From an uncultured Bacilli bacterium (lineage in GTDB: Bacteria > Bacillota_I > Bacilli_A > RF39 > UBA660), in the NCBI GenBank assembly GCA_944336815.1, contig CALVLG010000042.1, positions 1-8,647 on the forward strand: a stretch of DNA of 8,647 nt. The letters run 5' to 3'. Under the pieces are notes generated by a model. It was not told where the DNA came from and searched no databases. It worked only from the letters and a program-made list of their open reading frames with translations. Shown in pieces: positions 6,640 to 8,647 of this stretch (position 1 is its first letter; each line of letters starts with the position of its first letter). The translations under genes and the position numbers were made by a program.

Positions 6640-7416
6640 ATGATAGAAGAAACCATTTATCAAAAAATACAAATGTTAAAAAAAGAATTTTATCGAATTC
6701 AATCTTTGAATTGGGTGTCAGCCAAAGCACACGGGAGTGGCGGAGCTGGACAAACATTGGAGGCTCTTTTAAACAAGGAACGGGATCATGATATTTTGCC
6801 GGATTATCATGGAATTGAGCTTAAAACTAAATATTCAATGAATTACAAAAATGTTGCCTTATTTTCCATGGCATTAGATAATTTGCCACTTAGAATGCAA
6901 CATCTTTATGATACTTATAGTTGGCCAAGTAAAACAAATCCTCTCTACAATGTGTTTTTAATTACTTGCAATTCATCCATTTCGCGGTGCACAAGACGGC
7001 ATTCCTTTCAATTGCACGTGAATTATGCTAAAGAAGTTGTAGAATTGCTTGTTTATGATAATTATACTGGAGAATTGGTCAAAGATGAATTATCATGGTC
7101 ATTTAAGCATTTAAAGTTACGTTTAGAAACAAAGCTTTCATATCTTGCTTATGTAGATGTTGATCGAATGTATGATTGGTTTACTCATGGTGCCTTTTTT
7201 AAATATCAAGATATTACTTTTTATAAATTAATCGGTTTTGAAAAATTTTTAAAATTGATCGAAGATGGGAAAATATTTGTTAGATTTAAACTAAATTATT
7301 TTAAAACTGGGCCTCTTATAGGAAAATTAAATGATAAAGGAACATCATTTGAAATACCATCAGAAAATTTGAAAGAATTATTTGAAGAAATTCCTGTAAC
7401 AATTGATACAAACTAA
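6640..7416 (+). CDS. MvaI/BcnI-family restriction endonuclease-like protein
   Basis: A 258-aa cytoplasmic protein. The N-terminal block GSGGAGQTLEALLN (32-45) followed by LPDYHGIELKTK (53-64) matches the hallmark of the MvaI/BcnI family. P54-D55 with E60-L-K62 gives a PD-(D/E)XK-type catalytic centre, and E41 in TLE is also conserved in type. Known members are monomeric enzymes that cut CC(N)GG-type sites strand by strand and share the fold of the mismatch-repair nickase MutH. The specificity of this protein cannot be read. No DNA methyltransferase occurs in the window, so it may be an orphan, may be protected by a methylase encoded elsewhere, or may be a repair nuclease. Start chosen at 6640 by the AAGGAGG site. 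No truncation is visible. Confidence 0.85.
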   Translation: MIEETIYQKIQMLKKEFYRIQSLNWVSAKAHGSGGAGQTLEALLNKERDHDILPDYHGIELKTKYSMNYKNVALFSMALDNLPLRMQHLYDTYSWPSKTNPLYNVFLITCNSSISRCTRRHSFQLHVNYAKEVVELLVYDNYTGELVKDELSWSFKHLKLRLETKLSYLAYVDVDRMYDWFTHGAFFKYQDITFYKLIGFEKFLKLIEDGKIFVRFKLNYFKTGPLIGKLNDKGTSFEIPSENLKELFEEIPVTIDTN

Positions 7417-7417
7417 A

Positions 7418-7440
7418 AAAACTCTCTTTTTGAGAGTTTT
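7418..7440. terminator. Bidirectional terminator between the endonuclease and the tRNA-Arg/Pro unit
   Basis: AAAACTCTC-TTTTT-GAGAGTTTT is a perfect 9-bp stem with a 5-nt loop. It lies 1 nt after the endonuclease stop on the plus strand and 14 nt after tRNA-Pro on the minus strand. The U-tract is longer on the minus strand (seven T) than on the plus strand (four T), so it should act mainly on the tRNA transcript. Confidence 0.88.
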
Positions 7441-7454
7441 AAAATGCAAAAAAA

Positions 7455-7531
7455 TGGTCGAGAAGACAGGACTCGAACCTGCAACCCCTACATCCCAAAT
7501 GTAGTGCACTACCAAATTGTGCTACTTCTCG
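7455..7531 (-). tRNA. tRNA-Pro(TGG)
   Basis: The acceptor arms CGAGAAG/CTTCTCG pair fully. The anticodon stem is CTACA/TGTAG with loop TTTGGGA and anticodon TGG at 7495-7497. The T arm is GCAGG-TTCGAGT-CCTGT, the discriminator is A and the CCA end is encoded (7455-7457). It is the second gene after tRNA-Arg, with 53 nt between them. Confidence 0.97.
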
Positions 7532-7584
7532 ACATATTTTTATTTTTTCCCAAACATTTTTTGTGAATGGGCTACATTTTTAAA

Positions 7585-7661
7585 TGGTGCGTCCAAAGGG
7601 AGTCGAACCCCCAACCTTTAGATCCGTAGTCTAACGCTCTATCCAATTGCGCTATGGACGC
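7585..7661 (-). tRNA. tRNA-Arg(ACG)
   Basis: The acceptor is GCGTCCA/TGGACGC, and the anticodon stem TTAGA/TCTAA carries loop CTACGGA with ACG at 7625-7627. The T loop is TTCGACT, the discriminator is A and CCA is encoded. Reading CGN codons with this tRNA normally requires deamination of A34 to inosine (TadA, not in the window). Confidence 0.97.
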
Positions 7662-7682
7662 ACTAATCGCAAATGCAATATG

Positions 7683-7711
7683 ATTATATAATAAACATAG
7701 TGAAAATGCAA
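7683..7711 (-). promoter_or_regulatory. Promoter of the tRNA-Arg/tRNA-Pro unit
   Basis: TATAAT (7683-7688) is perfect, with TTGCAT (7706-7711) 17 nt upstream. The start near 7676 is about 15 nt before the tRNA-Arg 5' end. Confidence 0.78.
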
Positions 7712-7765
7712 GTTAATTCACAAAAAAATGTTTTAAATGTAAGGATTATTTTGAACTTTTTAGAT

Positions 7766-7794
7766 AAAAAAGAAAAAAATTATTCGCTTTTTTC
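7766..7794 (-). terminator. Weak A/T terminator at the end of the 77-aa gene
   Basis: GAAAAAA and TTTTTTC can pair around a 9-nt loop containing the TAA stop, followed by six more T. The stem is nearly all A-T, so it is weak. No better terminator is seen before the tRNA promoter at 7711. Confidence 0.35.
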
Positions 7795-8013
7795 TTGTTT
7801 TTTTCTTTGGTTATATTGAATTAATACTTTAGTTTGCTCTTCCTCTATCTCCATATCTTTAATTTTTTTGGCTAATATTTCATCTATATATAAACACCCT
7901 TCTATACATGATATGCAAATTGTTAAAGGGTTGCCTTTTAATGTTTTTACTTCTATTTGGTCACCATCAGCTAAAATAATTTCTTTTTTTTCAGGATTAT
8001 CTATAATTTTCAT
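7780..8013 (-). CDS. Unrecognised 77-aa protein with a CxxCxxxC motif, downstream of an XRE regulator
   Basis: I do not recognise a family. Residues 10-32 look like beta strands (EIILADGDQIEVKTL). Then comes TICISCIEGC with C33, C36 and C40 (CxxCxxxC), followed by a helical, highly charged C-terminal half (45-77) that could form a coiled coil. Three cysteines in eight residues suggest a metal or redox site, but no histidine or fourth cysteine lies close by in this chain. The ATG directly abuts the TAG of the regulator gene, with AGGGAAG 5 nt upstream, so the two are co-translated. It could be a partner, sensor or antitoxin/toxin-like companion of the regulator; none of these is shown by the sequence. 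Confidence 0.7.
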   Translation of the reverse strand: MKIIDNPEKKEIILADGDQIEVKTLKGNPLTICISCIEGCLYIDEILAKKIKDMEIEEEQTKVLIQYNQRKKQEKSE

Positions 8014-8253
8014 CTAATCTTCCCTTTCGATTTTTGAAAAAAGATCGTCATCAAAAAATTTGGTTAATGAAATATTTAAGCCTTCACAAATACGAATAAT
8101 GGTTAATAATTTAGGGTTGTGTGATTTTTCGTCGACTAAATTTTGAATTGTACTTTGCGTTAAGCAACAAATGCTGGCTAATTTGTTAGGGGTGATATTA
8201 TATTCTTTGCAAATGTTTTGAATTTTTAATGAAATTGCTTTGGATAGTTTCAC
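8014..8253 (-). CDS. Small XRE-family HTH transcriptional regulator
   Basis: A 79-aa protein that is almost entirely one Cro/C1-type helix-turn-helix domain: LKIQNICKEYNIT, PNKLASICCLTQSTIQNLVDEK (the HTH proper), then NPKLLTIIRICEGLNISLTKFFDD. Such single-domain regulators usually bind inverted repeats as dimers and repress their own promoter. The start is taken as GTG 8253 because AGGGTGATAAAT precedes it with normal spacing. GTG 8262, three codons upstream, has no site and would lie only a few nt from the predicted transcription start. Cysteines are unusually frequent (an adjacent pair within the HTH). It is followed without a gap by the 77-aa gene. Two inverted repeats lie upstream. Confidence 0.88.
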   Translation of the reverse strand: MKLSKAISLKIQNICKEYNITPNKLASICCLTQSTIQNLVDEKSHNPKLLTIIRICEGLNISLTKFFDDDLFSKIERED

Positions 8254-8258
8254 ATTTA

Positions 8259-8265
8259 TCACCCT
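8259..8265 (-). promoter_or_regulatory. Ribosome binding site deciding the regulator start
   Basis: AGGGTGA followed by TAAAT and GTG (8253) imitates the common AGGTGATAAAT-start layout. It includes the alternative GTG at 8262, which therefore is more likely part of the Shine-Dalgarno sequence than a start. Confidence 0.6.
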
Positions 8266-8271
8266 ACAAAA

Positions 8272-8280
8272 AGTATATCA
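8272..8280 (-). promoter_or_regulatory. Extended -10 promoter of the XRE regulator operon
   Basis: TGATATACT is an extended -10 with five of six matches in the hexamer. A -35 is poor at 17 nt, where an imperfect inverted repeat lies instead. The start near 8265 leaves about a 12-nt leader. Confidence 0.6.
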
Positions 8281-8293
8281 ATTTACCACACAA

Positions 8294-8323
8294 AACTATT
8301 AACCGCACGAGGTTAAAATAGTT
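8294..8323. repeat. Imperfect inverted repeat upstream of the regulator promoter (candidate operator)
   Basis: AACTATTAACC (8294-8304) and GGTTAAAATAGTT (8311-8323) are inverted copies apart from two extra A, around a 6-nt centre GCACGA. It covers the expected -35 position of the regulator promoter. A weak minus-strand terminator is the alternative, but the T-run after it is short and broken. Confidence 0.5.
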
Positions 8324-8350
8324 AAAAAACTTTACTTTTTGAAGAAAATC

Positions 8351-8366
8351 TTGCCTTTCTTGGCAA
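8351..8366. repeat. Perfect short inverted repeat TTGCC-N6-GGCAA
   Basis: TTGCC (8351-8355) and GGCAA (8362-8366) flank TTTCTT. The repeat directly abuts a minus-strand extended -10 element and would cover its transcription start, as a repressor operator would. Confidence 0.45.
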
Positions 8367-8375
8367 ATTATACCA
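8367..8375 (-). promoter_or_regulatory. Possible second, upstream extended -10 promoter
   Basis: TGGTATAAT is a consensus extended -10 with no good -35. A start near 8360 would give either a longer leader for the regulator operon or a short RNA of roughly 60-75 nt ending at the repeat at 8294-8323. Confidence 0.4.
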
Positions 8376-8446
8376 ATTTTAAAAAGAATAATTTGTCGAA
8401 TAAGGTGGAAAGCAGTGGGTTGGGTATTTTTTTGTAAGGCATCAAA

Positions 8447-8476
8447 AAAATCTCTACGTTTTTTCATAGAGATTTT
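8447..8476 (-). terminator. Terminator of the tRNA-Gln/tRNA-Lys unit
   Basis: AAAATCTCTA and TAGAGATTTT form a perfect 10-bp stem with a 10-nt loop, followed by T residues (seven counted from the end of the stem). It starts 11 nt after tRNA-Lys. Confidence 0.88.
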
Positions 8477-8487
8477 AATGTTCTAAA

Positions 8488-8563
8488 TGGTGGCTCGTTT
8501 GGGATTCGAACCCAAGACCCTTTGATTAAAAGTCAAATGCTCTACCTACTGAGCTAACGAACC
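8488..8563 (-). tRNA. tRNA-Lys(TTT)
   Basis: The acceptor is GGTTCGT/ACGAGCC with one G-U pair. The anticodon stem TTTGA/TCAAA carries loop CTTTTAA and anticodon TTT at 8528-8530. The T loop is TTCGAAT, the discriminator is A and CCA is encoded (8488-8490). It follows tRNA-Gln after 8 nt and is probably processed from the same transcript. Confidence 0.97.
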
Positions 8564-8571
8564 GTTAATAA

Positions 8572-8647
8572 TGGCTGCCTCGGAAGGGTTCGAACCTTCG
8601 GAATGTCAGAGTCAAAGTCTGATGCCTTACCACTTGGCTACGAGGCA
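8572..8647 (-). tRNA. tRNA-Gln(TTG)
   Basis: The acceptor TGCCTCG/CGAGGCA starts with U1-A72 and the discriminator is G, both typical of tRNA-Gln. The anticodon loop CTTTGAC holds TTG at 8613-8615. The T loop is TTCGAAC and CCA is encoded (8572-8574). The gene is complete but its 5' base is the last base of the window, so the promoter and any further tRNAs lie outside. Confidence 0.96.

Noticed and set aside
6548..6791. Short frames on both strands around the endonuclease start
   Set aside because: The minus frame covers the terminator and the endonuclease 5' end; the plus frame at 6600 is out of register with the conserved GGAGQTLE and ELK motifs.
8264..8467. Minus-strand 67-codon open frame
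   Set aside because: Its start codon lies inside the loop of the tRNA terminator, it runs across both inverted repeats and the regulator promoter, it has no ribosome site, and its product shows no domain.
1..8647. TGA as tryptophan (Mollicutes code)
   Set aside because: No TGA stop is used by the eight complete genes, but conserved tryptophans use TGG and the recognised families are full length without reading TGA.
1..8647. CRISPR array, insertion sequence or attachment-site repeats
   Set aside because: No regularly spaced repeats, transposase or integrase frame, or duplicated tRNA 3' end was seen by eye.

Overview
The window is AT-rich DNA from a low-GC, Gram-positive-type bacterium (Bacillota, probably Bacilli or a host-associated relative). 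The signs are a T-box riboswitch ahead of thrS, AGGAGG-like ribosome binding sites, sigma-A-like promoters (several with an extended -10), intrinsic terminators and CCA-encoded tRNA genes. The code looks standard: recognised families read full length with TGG for Trp. None of the eight visible stops is TGA (six TAA, two TAG). A more precise lineage cannot be read from this stretch.

Layout. Positions 1-2267 hold a minus-strand unit: promoter, T-box leader (2031-2232), an unrecognised 177-aa ORF, then thrS, cut by the left edge. This ThrRS keeps its editing and catalytic domains but has no N-terminal TGS domain. Positions 2274-4047 hold mutM followed by an HD-domain phosphohydrolase homologue one base downstream, both minus strand. 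Positions 4082-5127 hold a minus-strand ATP-grasp protein of the sugar-transfer-associated type.

A plus-strand islet follows (5168-7440). It carries a membrane-anchored, Ig-like plus NlpC/P60 cell-wall hydrolase, ended by a terminator whose stem contains its own stop codon, and an MvaI/BcnI-family endonuclease with no methyltransferase in the window. A perfect hairpin (7418-7440) ends both this islet and the opposing tRNA-Arg/tRNA-Pro unit.

To the right, still on the minus strand, lie the tRNA-Arg(ACG)-tRNA-Pro(TGG) unit, a two-gene operon of a small XRE-type regulator and a 77-aa cysteine-containing protein with two inverted repeats near its promoter, and tRNA-Gln(TTG)-tRNA-Lys(TTT) with a terminator. 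The tRNA-Gln gene ends exactly at the right edge.

Most genes are housekeeping (aminoacylation, tRNA supply, oxidative DNA repair). The less ordinary parts are the T-box/orf177/TGS-less thrS unit, the HD protein with altered catalytic histidines, the orphan endonuclease, and the regulator/cysteine-protein pair.
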